From assembly GCA_017859955.1 (NCBI GenBank), contig JAFNAB010000023.1:1-40701 (forward strand): DNA of 40,701 nucleotides, written 5' to 3'. Under the pieces are notes generated by a model. That model was not told the DNA's origin and did no database searches. It saw only the letters and a program-made list of their open reading frames with translations. Below are positions 24,131 to 31,978 of the stretch, in pieces (position 1 is the stretch's first letter; each line of letters starts with the position of its first letter). A program made the position numbers and the translations under genes. The DNA is from Holophagaceae bacterium. Its GTDB lineage: Bacteria; Acidobacteriota; Holophagae; Holophagales; Holophagaceae.

Positions 24131-24579
24131 TGCTCCTCCGCCTTGACCAGGAAGGTGGTGCCTCTGACCCCCACCGTAGCCACCGGAGTTTCCACCCGGA
24201 CGGATTCCGGCGACAGCTTGGCCACCAGGCCGGACACAAAGGCCATGGTTCCGTGGACCAAGCGGACCACCAGGCCCAGCCGGCCCTGGGCCGGCGCGAA
24301 GCGGAAGTGGTCCAGGGACAAGCGGCTGCCGGGGCCGAGGGAGATCGAAGTGTCATCCTTGAGCAACAGGCCCAGGCTCCCCCCAGCACCCGTGCGCAGC
24401 ACATCACCCTCGAAAAGACGCTCCGGACGAGTCAGGGTGCGCTCAACCCCACCCCGCACAAGGAAGACCGGGCCTTGCAGTGTCCGCAAGCTACCGACCG
24501 CCTCCCCTTCACCACCAGAGAGAGGAAGTCCCAAAAAAAGAAAGGCCAAGAGCCCCGCTTGCCATTCGCGCAATCTCAC
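24127..24579 (-). CDS. Secreted FecR-domain protein
   Basis: A 150-residue periplasmic protein with a signal peptide (REWQAGLLAFLFLGLPLSGG) and a FecR domain: VGSLRTLQGPVFLVRGGVERTL, LFEGDVLRTGAGGSLGLLLKDDTSISLGPGSRLSLDHF, then VETPVATVGVRGTTFLVK. FecR domains of this stand-alone type are thought to work in the envelope with partner receptors. The frame is open to 24723 with several ATGs, but the GTG at 24579 has GGAGG exactly six bases upstream and begins a good signal peptide, so I choose it. It leads a three-gene operon with the OmpA lipoprotein and the CHASE2 sensor, and is divergent from the PBP7-type gene. Confidence 0.9.
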   Translation of the reverse strand: MRLREWQAGLLAFLFLGLPLSGGEGEAVGSLRTLQGPVFLVRGGVERTLTRPERLFEGDVLRTGAGGSLGLLLKDDTSISLGPGSRLSLDHFRFAPAQGRLGLVVRLVHGTMAFVSGLVAKLSPESVRVETPVATVGVRGTTFLVKAEEQ

Positions 24580-24725
24580 AGCATCCCTCCCCAGCAAGGG
24601 CGACCTTCGTAGAATCGGCATTTCCACCCCCCGCCTTGAACCCGAGATCATTAGTCCAAATACAAATAAATCAATAATTTGAAAAACAAAACCCAGGGTA
24701 GTACACCTAAAAAGGAGGAGCATGC
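24580..24725. promoter_or_regulatory. AT-rich divergent promoter region between fecR-type and PBP7-type genes
   Basis: A 45-base AT-rich patch (24654-24697, with TACAAATAAATCAATAATTTG) stands out from GC-rich surroundings. On the minus strand TTATTG and TAATGA are spaced by 18 bp and could promote the FecR operon. On the plus strand TTGAAA at 24679 is a possible -35, but the matching -10 is weak. The strong ribosome site GGAGG at 24714-24718 serves the ATG at 24726. Confidence 0.45.
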
Positions 24726-25649
24726 ATGGCTGGGAAGCAAATGATGGGTCGGTTGGTGTCGCTGGGCCTGGGGCTGACCCTTTCCCTTCTCCCGGCTCAG
24801 GCGAAACCCAGCAAGGCCCATCCCAAGGCCAAACACGAACGCCGGGCGACCCCCCAGCGCAAGCGCCCCAGAAAGGCCAGTTCCAGACTCCCCCAACCCA
24901 CCCCGCACCGCCTTGTCCTCAACAGCCTCTCAGTCCTGGTCCAGGATCAGCAGACCGGGAAGGAGCTTGTGGAGAAGGCCCCGGACACGGTCCTGCCCAT
25001 CGCCTCCATCACCAAGCTCATGACGGTCATGGTCGTCCTGGATGCCCGCCAGAACCCTGAAGAAGAGCTTCTGATCGACCACCAGGATCTGGATCTGCTT
25101 CGCCACAGCCGCTCCCGCCTGCCCCTGGGCACCCGCCTGCCCCGGAAGGAGGCCCTGAAGCTGGCCCTCATGGCCAGCGAGAACCGGGCCGCCAACGCCC
25201 TGGGGCACGCCTACCCCGGCGGCATGAGCGCCTGCGTAGCCGCCATGAACGCCAAGGCAAAGGCCCTGGGGCTGGGTCACACCCGCTTCGTGGACCCGGC
25301 GGGCCTGGGGGACGAAAATGTCTCCAGCGCCCGGGACCTGGTACAGCTTGTGAGGACCGCCTACACCTACTACCCCGAAATCCGCAGGGACAGCACCACC
25401 GCCGAGACCGAACTACAAAGCGGTTCGCGCAGCCTGCACTTCATCAACACCAGCCGCCTGGTCAGGGGCGGCCAGTGGGTAATCGGCCTATCCAAGACCG
25501 GATTCATCGACGAGGCGGGCCACTGCCTGGTCATGCAGGCCCAGCTCGCCTCCCGAAAAGTCTTCATCGTCCTCCTCAAGGCCCCGGGCAAGCTGACTCA
25601 TTTCGGGGACGCCAACCGGATCCGTCAGTGGCTCGAGAGAAGGCCTTAA
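24726..25649 (+). CDS. PBP7-type D-alanyl-D-alanine endopeptidase
   Basis: A periplasmic serine peptidase of the S11 family that trims or cuts peptidoglycan cross-links. The 307 residues contain a signal peptide (to about residue 26), a basic linker rich in K, R and P (27-56), the nucleophile box SITK (Ser95, Lys98), SEN (Ser151, Asn153), and KTG (257-259) in GLSKTGFIDEAGHC. All three penicillin-binding motifs are intact. An adjacent ATG at 24722 is out of frame; the GGAGG seven bases before 24726 decides the start. The carboxypeptidase DacA is an alternative, but the short length fits PbpG. It is divergent from the FecR operon and abuts the convergent gene at 25650. Confidence 0.9.
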   Translation: MAGKQMMGRLVSLGLGLTLSLLPAQAKPSKAHPKAKHERRATPQRKRPRKASSRLPQPTPHRLVLNSLSVLVQDQQTGKELVEKAPDTVLPIASITKLMTVMVVLDARQNPEEELLIDHQDLDLLRHSRSRLPLGTRLPRKEALKLALMASENRAANALGHAYPGGMSACVAAMNAKAKALGLGHTRFVDPAGLGDENVSSARDLVQLVRTAYTYYPEIRRDSTTAETELQSGSRSLHFINTSRLVRGGQWVIGLSKTGFIDEAGHCLVMQAQLASRKVFIVLLKAPGKLTHFGDANRIRQWLERRP

Positions 25650-26258
25650 CTACTGCCTGACCCTCAGCGAGGAGGGTTTCACCTTGTATCCAGAAAGAGC
25701 GAGGTAGCCCTTGTAGAGGTTGGAATCATCATTGATGGTTCCCACAAACCAGGCGTGATGGAGGTTGTCCTCGCGGTTGCCGGGTCCCTGATAGATGTCG
25801 TCTTCCCGGTTCCCATCCAGGGCATAGGCCACGGCACCCAGCTTGAGGTCCGCCGAAGTGGCGGGACGGGTTAGGCAGTAGTGCTGGGTCCAGACCTTCT
25901 CCCCGGTCTTGTTCCCATTGATGATGAAGAACTCGGCCTCCTGTTTGGTGGCGGCACTGGCGGGCGTCACCAGCTTGGCGATGTAGACGGCCCGCCAACC
26001 GCTGCCCGCCTTGTAGGGCTCCAGGGTGATCAGGTACTCGTCCGCCTGAAGGAAGTGGGCATCAAGGCTGGGCGCCTGGGGCAGGGCCTCGGTGCTCCGC
26101 TGGGCCGGTCGGGGTTCGGGGCGCCGCCCGGACTCCACCTTCGACTCTCCGCGGCTGACCGGGTAGGTCTCCTCCGGGCCTGTATTCCAGGAATGGGCAT
26201 CCTGGGCCACCATGGGCATCACCAAGGATAACCCAAGCATCATCATCGCTTTTTTCAT
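25650..26258 (-). CDS. Secreted protein of unknown function
   Basis: The 202-residue product has a signal peptide (MKKAMMMLGLSLVMPMVAQDAHS) and no later membrane segment. The mature protein carries a charged, proline-rich stretch near residues 30-60 and then a compact domain with two lines of aromatic and acidic residues, e.g. W-R-A-V-Y-I-A-K-L and D-D-I-Y-Q-G-P-G-N. I recognise no family. The frame extends to 26303, but the ATG at 26258 has a GGGGGG run seven bases upstream and begins the signal peptide. Its stop abuts the stop of the PBP7-type gene with no base between. Confidence 0.78.
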   Translation of the reverse strand: MKKAMMMLGLSLVMPMVAQDAHSWNTGPEETYPVSRGESKVESGRRPEPRPAQRSTEALPQAPSLDAHFLQADEYLITLEPYKAGSGWRAVYIAKLVTPASAATKQEAEFFIINGNKTGEKVWTQHYCLTRPATSADLKLGAVAYALDGNREDDIYQGPGNREDNLHHAWFVGTINDDSNLYKGYLALSGYKVKPSSLRVRQ

Positions 26259-26327
26259 GACTACCCCCCGAATCAACAGGAAGGATACCCCTCCCAACAG
26301 CATGGGTCAATCCGGGAGATCCTTTAC

Positions 26328-27080
26328 TCAATCCTGATTGAGCAGCCCTTCGGTATCCCCCCCCTTGGCCATGAGTTCAGGGCAGGCCAGATCCAGACGC
26401 AGGGGGGTCAAGGAGATCCATCCCTCCTGGACAGCCTCGGCATCGCTACCGGGCACCCGGGCGTATTCGGGCCCCCCCTCCCCGCCAACCCAGTAGTAGG
26501 GCACTCCCCTGGGATCGGTTCTGCGCTCCACGTTGTCGTGGTATTTCCGGTTGTCCTGTCCTGCCATCCGGAAGCCCTGGGGCTCCCCCTTGGGAATGTT
26601 GAGGTTCCAGATGCGGTTGGGAGGCAGGTCCAGCTGCTCCCAGCGGCTCAGGAAGCGATGGATCCAGAGCTTGGCCGCGTCGTGGTCCCCCTGGATATCC
26701 ATGGAGAAGGCGGCGGCCCTGGCGCCCTGGAGGCAGCCCTCGAAGGCAGCCCCGACCGTGCCCGAGTAGAAGACATCCTCCCCCAGGTTGAAGCCGTGGT
26801 TGATCCCGGAAAGCACCCAATCCGGGGTCCGGCCCAGGAGGGAGCGGACACCCACCAGCACACAGTCGACGGGGGTGCCGTCGCAGGCGTAGCGATCCGT
26901 CCCCAGCTCATGGAGGCGCAGGATGTTATGCAGGCTCATGGCGCTGGATATGGCGCTGCGATTGCGATCCGGAGCCACCACCACCACCCGCCCGAAGCTG
27001 GAAGCCACCTCCGCCAGGGTTTCGAGTCCGGGGGACCACAGGCCATCATCGTTGGTGACGAGAATCAATCGATCGTGCAT
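26328..27080 (-). CDS. surE: 5'/3'-nucleotidase SurE
   Basis: A metal-dependent nucleoside monophosphatase. The 250-residue protein opens with LILVTNDDGLWSPGLE, in which the metal-binding Asp pair lies at residues 10-11; VVVVAPDRNRSAISSAMSL contributes the serine ligand, and WVLSGINHGFNLGEDVFYSGTVGAA is the family hallmark. The ATG at 27080 fits the conserved start; the frame to 27137 is readthrough. No clear ribosome site precedes the ATG, but a TACGAT hexamer lies five bases upstream, so a leaderless start is possible. The SurE protein often neighbours pcm or nlpD, neither of which is here. Confidence 0.94.
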   Translation of the reverse strand: MHDRLILVTNDDGLWSPGLETLAEVASSFGRVVVVAPDRNRSAISSAMSLHNILRLHELGTDRYACDGTPVDCVLVGVRSLLGRTPDWVLSGINHGFNLGEDVFYSGTVGAAFEGCLQGARAAAFSMDIQGDHDAAKLWIHRFLSRWEQLDLPPNRIWNLNIPKGEPQGFRMAGQDNRKYHDNVERRTDPRGVPYYWVGGEGGPEYARVPGSDAEAVQEGWISLTPLRLDLACPELMAKGGDTEGLLNQD

Positions 27081-27138
27081 AGCCCATCGTAGCGCTTTCA
27101 CGCTTCGCCGCGGATGGCCCGGCCCCCCCAAATACAAA

Positions 27139-27172
27139 TCCCGGGAGCGATCACGGCGGATCGCTCCCGGGA
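27139..27172 (-). terminator. Rho-independent terminator of the LVIVD-repeat gene
   Basis: A perfect 14-bp stem (TCCCGGGAGCGATC and complement) with a 6-base loop lies 24 bases after the LVIVD gene stop. On the minus strand it is followed by TTTGTATTTG, a T-rich run. Confidence 0.88.
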
Positions 27173-27195
27173 AAGGGAATGCAGGACCGAAGGGG

Positions 27196-28560
27196 TTAGA
27201 GGCCTTCCTTCAGGCGCAGGATGTACATGCCGTCATGGAAGGTGTCCATGTAGATGTAGCCGCGGTCATCCACCACGCAATCCTCGGCGGTGCCCAGCAG
27301 GGGGCCCGGCATGTCGACGTCAAAGAGGGGCTTCTCGGGGTTGGGGGGGATGAAGTAGGCGATCTCCTTGATGTAGTAGGGATCGGAGACGTCATAGACC
27401 CGCATGCCCGCATGGAAGTAGCAGCAGTAGACGCGGTTCGGGTTGTCCTCCAGCCAGGGCTTGCCCATGGGCTCGTGGAGGTTGTGGGGACCGAAGGGCC
27501 CCTGGCAGTCCAGACCGGCGGTGTTGAAGTTCTTGTAGGGGAAGTCGGCCGGGACCTCGGGGTAGGGGAACTCGGCCACCAGCACCTGATCGGCGGGATT
27601 GGAGACGTCGATCATGTGGAGGTTGTTCATGGGCTGGGTGCCGGGGTGGGCGCTCTTCTCGATCTTCTCCTTGCTGAAGACCGGGAAGCGCTCGCCCTCG
27701 TTGCTCAGCACCGCGTAGTTGCGGCCCGTGAGGGGCAGGTAGGTGTGGCAGCGGGCGCCCGCCAGCTTGCCGGCGAAGGGAGGCTGAACCTTGAGCTGGC
27801 CGATCTTCTTGGGGCGCTGCACGTTGGACACATCCACGAGAACGCCGCCCCCGGCCCAGTAGCCGCAGTAGGCAATGCCGTCCTTGACATAGGGGGGTCC
27901 GTGGAGCTGGGGCCAATCCTTCTCGGCGGCGTGACCCACGGGGAAGGTGCCATCCTCCATGCCATCGGCAAACTGCTCGGGCATCCACCAGCGACCCACT
28001 TCCACGGGCTTGGTGGGGTCGATGATGTCCAGGATGCGGAGGATCTGGCCAACGTAGCCCTGGCAATCAGAGGAGAGGTAGACGTAGCGTCCGCCGTTGT
28101 ACATGAAGCGGTGGACGCCCATGCCGTTGGCCACACCGGTATCCCAATGGGCGAGCAGCTTGGGGTTCTCTGGGTCTTCCTTGATGTCGTAGATGCGCAG
28201 ACCGCCGATGCTCTTGTCCTCGTGCTTGCAGCCGTGGAGGAAGGGGATGCCGCCGCCCAGGGCCGCGATCATCAGGCCGTCCGCCACCTGGATCTTGGGG
28301 GTGGACTGTTTCTTGTATTCGTTGGGGTCACAGGCCTCGAAGAACTTGACGTGCCGGGGCTTGGTGGGGTCGGTGACATCCAGGATGTTCCAGCCCGGGC
28401 CCTTGAAGGACCCACAGTACATGTAGTACTTGCCCTCGGGGGTCTTGTGCAGGGCCATCTGGAAGGCCATGACGCCGTTCAGATCGTGGAAGCCGACCAC
28501 TTCCATGTTCTTGATGTAGCCCTTGTTCTCTGGGCTCTTGGCATAAAAGGGTGTGGTCAT
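27196..28560 (-). CDS. LVIVD-repeat beta-propeller protein
   Basis: The 454-residue product has no signal peptide and consists of beta-propeller-like blades with recurring V-D-[VI]-[TS]-[DN]-P-x-x-[PV] strands, e.g. NILDVTDPTKPRHV, RIYDIKEDPENPKLL, LDIIDPTKPVEV, LVDVSNVQRPKK, MIDVSNPADQV and RVYDVSDPYYIKE. This is the LVIVD/PF08309 pattern; selenium-binding protein SBP56 is a distant possibility that I cannot confirm, and no metal-binding cluster is evident although several histidines occur. AAGGAGG lies nine bases before the chosen ATG, and the frame to 28776 is readthrough. It ends in a strong terminator and is monocistronic. A CRP-like palindrome lies about 230 bases upstream. Confidence 0.8.
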   Translation of the reverse strand: MTTPFYAKSPENKGYIKNMEVVGFHDLNGVMAFQMALHKTPEGKYYMYCGSFKGPGWNILDVTDPTKPRHVKFFEACDPNEYKKQSTPKIQVADGLMIAALGGGIPFLHGCKHEDKSIGGLRIYDIKEDPENPKLLAHWDTGVANGMGVHRFMYNGGRYVYLSSDCQGYVGQILRILDIIDPTKPVEVGRWWMPEQFADGMEDGTFPVGHAAEKDWPQLHGPPYVKDGIAYCGYWAGGGVLVDVSNVQRPKKIGQLKVQPPFAGKLAGARCHTYLPLTGRNYAVLSNEGERFPVFSKEKIEKSAHPGTQPMNNLHMIDVSNPADQVLVAEFPYPEVPADFPYKNFNTAGLDCQGPFGPHNLHEPMGKPWLEDNPNRVYCCYFHAGMRVYDVSDPYYIKEIAYFIPPNPEKPLFDVDMPGPLLGTAEDCVVDDRGYIYMDTFHDGMYILRLKEGL

Positions 28561-28967
28561 GGAACAGGACCTCCTTGTGAAGAATGCAGGGGGCTCCGAC
28601 AACCCATCCCGGAAGGCATCACCTTGCAAAGATGGAATCCGGCCGAAGCAGACAATGAACTGGGGACAGGATAGTCCTGCCCGTGCCTCCAGGACATGCC
28701 CATCCGAGACAGGAGGCAGCCCCATGACCCCAGGCCCGGGGGTGGAATGGGCCGCTCCCTCTGCAATTGCTGGCACTCCGCCCCACTGTGACAGGCATCA
28801 CAAGGCCGACCTGGGGAGGCCGTCCCCAGCCTTCCGCGCCAAGATATCGGGCTCGAGGTGGGGCAGCAGGATGCCTTTATCCGGGTCCTTCACTCCCACC
28901 ATGGACGGATAAGGCGTGATCTTCAGGGCTCCGGGCTTTAGACTGGAGCTTTGTGGTTGGAGCCGGA
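28561..28967. other. 407-bp divergent intergenic region
   Basis: No convincing gene lies here; the open frames present have low-complexity, serine/proline-rich products and no ribosome site. The region holds the upstream sequence of the LVIVD gene (minus) and of murA-prs (plus). Its main feature is the palindrome at 28787-28802. Near the plus-strand gene a TAGACT (28939-28944) is a possible -10 box with a weak GTGATC -35 box 17 bp before it. Confidence 0.55.
28787..28802. promoter_or_regulatory. CRP/FNR-type operator, perfect TGTGA-N6-TCACA
   Basis: The 16 bases TGTGACAGGCATCACA form the exact CRP consensus half-sites spaced by six. It lies 227 bases upstream of the LVIVD gene and 166 upstream of murA. 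Which gene it controls, and by which regulator, is not shown. Confidence 0.6.
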
Positions 28968-30068
28968 ATGGATCGGTTGGTGATTGAAGGTGGCACTCCC
29001 CTCAAGGGCAGGGTGCCGGTGTCGGGGGCGAAGAACGCCGCCCTGCCTTGCATCGCCGCGACCCTCCTCACACCCGAATCTGTCAGGCTGCGCCATCTTC
29101 CTGCCGTTTCCGACATCCGCACCATGATCAAGGTCCTCCAGTCCCTGGGGAGCGAGGCCGAGATCGAGCCGGACGAGGAGGGCTTCGAGTTCTCCGCCCT
29201 GCTCAAGGCCGAAGGGGTCGAGAAGGGTGAGCTTCGGGCCTCCTACGAGCTCCTGAAGACCATGCGCGCCGGATTCTTCGTCCTGGGCCCCCTGCTGGGC
29301 CGCTTCGGCCGGGCCTCCGTGAGCCTGCCCGGCGGCTGCGCCATCGGAGCCCGCCCGGTGAACCTCCATCTGGAAGCCCTCGAGCGCATGGGTGCGGAGA
29401 TCCACATCGAGCGCGGCTACGTCGAGGCCCAGGTCCCCGGTGGGCGCCTCAAGGGGATCGACCACACCTTCGAGAAGGTCAGCGTTGGGGCCACCGAAAA
29501 CGTCCTCATGGCCGCCACCCTGGCCTCGGGCACCACTATCCTGCGCAACGCCGCCCAGGAGCCGGAGATCGGCGATCTGGCCCGCCTCCTCGTCTCCATG
29601 GGCGCCCGCATCGAGGGCATCGACTCCCCGGTCCTGACGGTCCACGGCGTCGACACCCTCCACGGCTGCGAACACGACATCATCCCGGACCGTATCGAGG
29701 CCGGCACCTTCCTGTGCGCTGTGGCCGCCGCCTGCGGCGATGTCGTTCTGGAGCGGGTGGTCCCGGACCATGTCCGCAGCCTCATCGACCTCCTGGAGCG
29801 CTCCGGCTGCGCCTTCACCGAGCGGGAGGGCCCCAACGGCACCCAGCTCCGCATCCAGCGGGACCCTGGCCAGAAGCTCTACGCCAAGGACATCATCACT
29901 GGAGCCTACCCCGCCTTCCCCACGGACCTTCAGGCCCAGGCCATGGCGGTCATGACCCAGGGCGCGGGCATCAGCGTGATCCGGGAAACCATCTTCGATA
30001 GGCTGCTGTCATTGCCCATCCCATCCAGGGACGCGAATCGCTTAAACTTTTCAACAGACGGGGGAACC
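28968..30068 (+). pseudogene. murA: Truncated murA (UDP-GlcNAc enolpyruvyl transferase), joined in frame to prs
   Basis: MurA makes the first committed step of peptidoglycan synthesis. Residues 1 to about 344 are clearly MurA: SGAKNAALPC (equivalents of Lys22 and Asn23), GGCAIGARPVNLHLEALERMGA (catalytic Cys), and AYPAFPTDLQAQAMAV (catalytic Asp305 equivalent). The homology stops abruptly in RETIFD, where the family continues ENRFMH and about 85 more residues. Missing are the equivalents of Arg331, Arg371 and Arg397. From about 30000 the reading frame passes through a 23-residue non-homologous stretch straight into Prs. GGAG five bases before the ATG at 28968 sets the start. The fragment is unlikely to be active alone. 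It could be a deletion, a mis-join or a second, decayed copy. Confidence 0.8.
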
Positions 30069-31019
30069 ATGTTCGGAGAAATGAAGGTCTTTTCAGGCAC
30101 CAGCCATCCTGAGCTGGCGGCATCCATTGCAGCCAGGATCGGAATGCCCCTCGGCAAGACCCGCATCACCCGTTTCTCCAACGAGAACATCAAGGTGAAG
30201 ATCGAAGAGAGCGTGCGCGAAGCCGACGTCTTCGTCGTCCAGACCAGCGCGCCTCCGGTCAGCGATCACCTGCTGGAAATGCTGATCATGATCGACGCCC
30301 TGAAGTTCGCTTCCGCGGCCCGCATCACCGCCGTCCTCCCCTACTTCCCCTATGCCCGCAGCGACAAGAAGGACGAAGCGCGCATTAGCATCACCTCCCG
30401 TCTGGTGGCGGACCTGCTCCAGACCGCCGGCGCGGACCGGGTGCTGACCATGACCCTCCACGCCCCCCAGACCCTGGGTTTCTTCCGGGTGCCCGCCGAT
30501 CAGCTCTCGGCCAACCCCATCCTGGTCCAGCACTTCCGCAACTCCGACGTCTCCAACAGCGTAGTGGTGGCCACGGACGCGGGGGCCGCCAAGCTGGCGG
30601 GCTCCTTCGCCAAGCGTCTCTCCCTGCCCATGGCCATCATCGACAAGCGTCGCTTTGATGATTCCGAGCAGGCCCAGAGCGTGGCCCTCATCGGCGATGT
30701 GAAGGGCAAGGACGCCATTGTCTTCGACGATGAGATCGCCACCGGCGGTTCCATCAAGGAGGCCGCCAAGATCCTGCGCCAGTTCGGTGCCAAGACCGTC
30801 CGGGTGGGTGTCACCCATGCGGTCTTCTCCGGCAGTGCCTACGAAACCCTGGGCAGCGCCGACCTGGATGAACTGGTGGTTTCCGACACCATTCCCATCC
30901 CGCACGAGAAGCGCGCCCTGATCCCCAGCCTGCGAGTGCTCAGCACCGGCGCCCTCTTCGGGGATGCCATCCTCCGCATCCACGGCGGTCGCAGCGTCAG
31001 CGAAATCCTGGAATCGTAG
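30069..31019 (+). CDS. prs: Ribose-phosphate pyrophosphokinase (PRPP synthetase), variant type
   Basis: Makes PRPP for nucleotide, histidine and tryptophan synthesis. The 316 residues from the ATG at 30069 are full length: a MKVFSGTSHPELA start, a PYFPYARSDKKDE ATP/flexible-loop region, GADRVLTMTLHAPQ, VVVATDAGAAKLA, IIDKRRF and GDVKGKDAIVFDDEIATGGSI. The PRPP-binding loop is DDEIATGGSI rather than the usual DDMIDTAGT, and LHAPQ replaces LHAGQ, so this belongs to a divergent subgroup. GGGGGAACC before its ATG gives a ribosome site, so it can be translated on its own even though it is in frame with the murA fragment. The fused product would be 683 residues. No stop codon separates the two. Confidence 0.9.
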   Translation: MFGEMKVFSGTSHPELAASIAARIGMPLGKTRITRFSNENIKVKIEESVREADVFVVQTSAPPVSDHLLEMLIMIDALKFASAARITAVLPYFPYARSDKKDEARISITSRLVADLLQTAGADRVLTMTLHAPQTLGFFRVPADQLSANPILVQHFRNSDVSNSVVVATDAGAAKLAGSFAKRLSLPMAIIDKRRFDDSEQAQSVALIGDVKGKDAIVFDDEIATGGSIKEAAKILRQFGAKTVRVGVTHAVFSGSAYETLGSADLDELVVSDTIPIPHEKRALIPSLRVLSTGALFGDAILRIHGGRSVSEILES

Positions 31020-31054
31020 TCAAAACGGAACACCAAGGGTGAGGAGGAGGACCT

Positions 31055-31978
31055 GTGAGCATGGGGGTCCTCCTCCTTTTCCTGTTGGTGGGTTGCGCGG
31101 CGGGCTGGTGCCTGCGCGGCAGCCAGACTTCCATCCGCCTCGTCCAGCGCCTCACCCGCTATGCCCTGTGGACCCTGCTGGGCCTCATGGGCGGCAAGCT
31201 GGCCCTGAACCGCGAACTCTTCTCGAAGGATCTGGGACTCTTCGCCTGGGCGGTGGGCTCCAGCCTGCTCCTGGCCCTGGCCTATTTCGCCGCCTTCGGA
31301 CTGCTGAGGCTCCTGGGCCTGGGGAGAAGTCAGCGCCCCCAAGAGGTGGTGGAAGCCCCTCGGACCCACAGCGGAAGCGCTCTGGCGGCGGTTGGCATCA
31401 ATGCAGGCTGCGTCCTACTGGGCTGCCTGGTGATCCTCCTGCTTCCCGGCGGGATGGCGAGGGCCCTGCCCCTCGGCCCTGCAGCAGAGCACCTCCTGCA
31501 GCTGCTCATCCTCCTCATCGGCTTCGACCTGGGGGCTGAACTCCATCGCCTGGACCTTCGCCAGCTGGGCCTACCCATCCTGGTGGCCCCCTTCCTGAAC
31601 ATCGCCTTCAGCCTGGGCTGCGGCCTGCTCTACGCCCGGCTCCGGGGCCTCCCGGCCCGGGAGGGACTCCTCCTCTACGCTGGCCTCGGATGGTATTCCC
31701 TGGCTCCGGTGCTCATCGCCGGTCAGGGTCTGCTGATCCTGTCGGTGATGGCCTTCATCCACAACATCTTCCGGGAGCTGCTGGCCATCCTCACGGCCCC
31801 CCTCGCCGCCAGGCTTTCCCCGTACCTGCCCATCTACCTCGGGGGGGCCACCACCATGGATGTGATGCTGCCCTTCGTCCAGCGCTATGCCGGGCGGGCC
31901 TATACCCTGGCGTCCTTCTTCTCCGGGCTGGTGTGCAGTCTGGCCGTGGCTCCGCTAGTGCGCTTACTCCTCCGGTAG
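31055..31978 (+). CDS. LysO-family membrane transporter (lysine exporter type)
   Basis: A polytopic inner-membrane protein of 307 residues in the LysO/YbjE (DUF340) family, some of which export lysine. There are about eight to nine hydrophobic helices, with conserved segments GINAGCVLLGC, LLILLIGFDLGAELHRLDLRQLGLPILVAPFLNI, GLGWYSLAPVLIAGQG, HNIFRELLAILTAPL and GGATTMDVMLPFVQRYAG, which are family hallmarks. The GTG at 31055 is preceded by AGGAGGAGGACCT, so I use it rather than the ATG two codons later. It follows prs by 35 bp and probably shares its transcript. Its last 15 bases overlap the gene on the opposite strand. Confidence 0.87.
   Translation: MSMGVLLLFLLVGCAAGWCLRGSQTSIRLVQRLTRYALWTLLGLMGGKLALNRELFSKDLGLFAWAVGSSLLLALAYFAAFGLLRLLGLGRSQRPQEVVEAPRTHSGSALAAVGINAGCVLLGCLVILLLPGGMARALPLGPAAEHLLQLLILLIGFDLGAELHRLDLRQLGLPILVAPFLNIAFSLGCGLLYARLRGLPAREGLLLYAGLGWYSLAPVLIAGQGLLILSVMAFIHNIFRELLAILTAPLAARLSPYLPIYLGGATTMDVMLPFVQRYAGRAYTLASFFSGLVCSLAVAPLVRLLLR

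Noticed and set aside
28553..28912. A 119-residue open frame in the divergent gap
   Set aside because: No ribosome site or homology, composition is like non-coding GC-rich DNA, and it starts inside the LVIVD start region.
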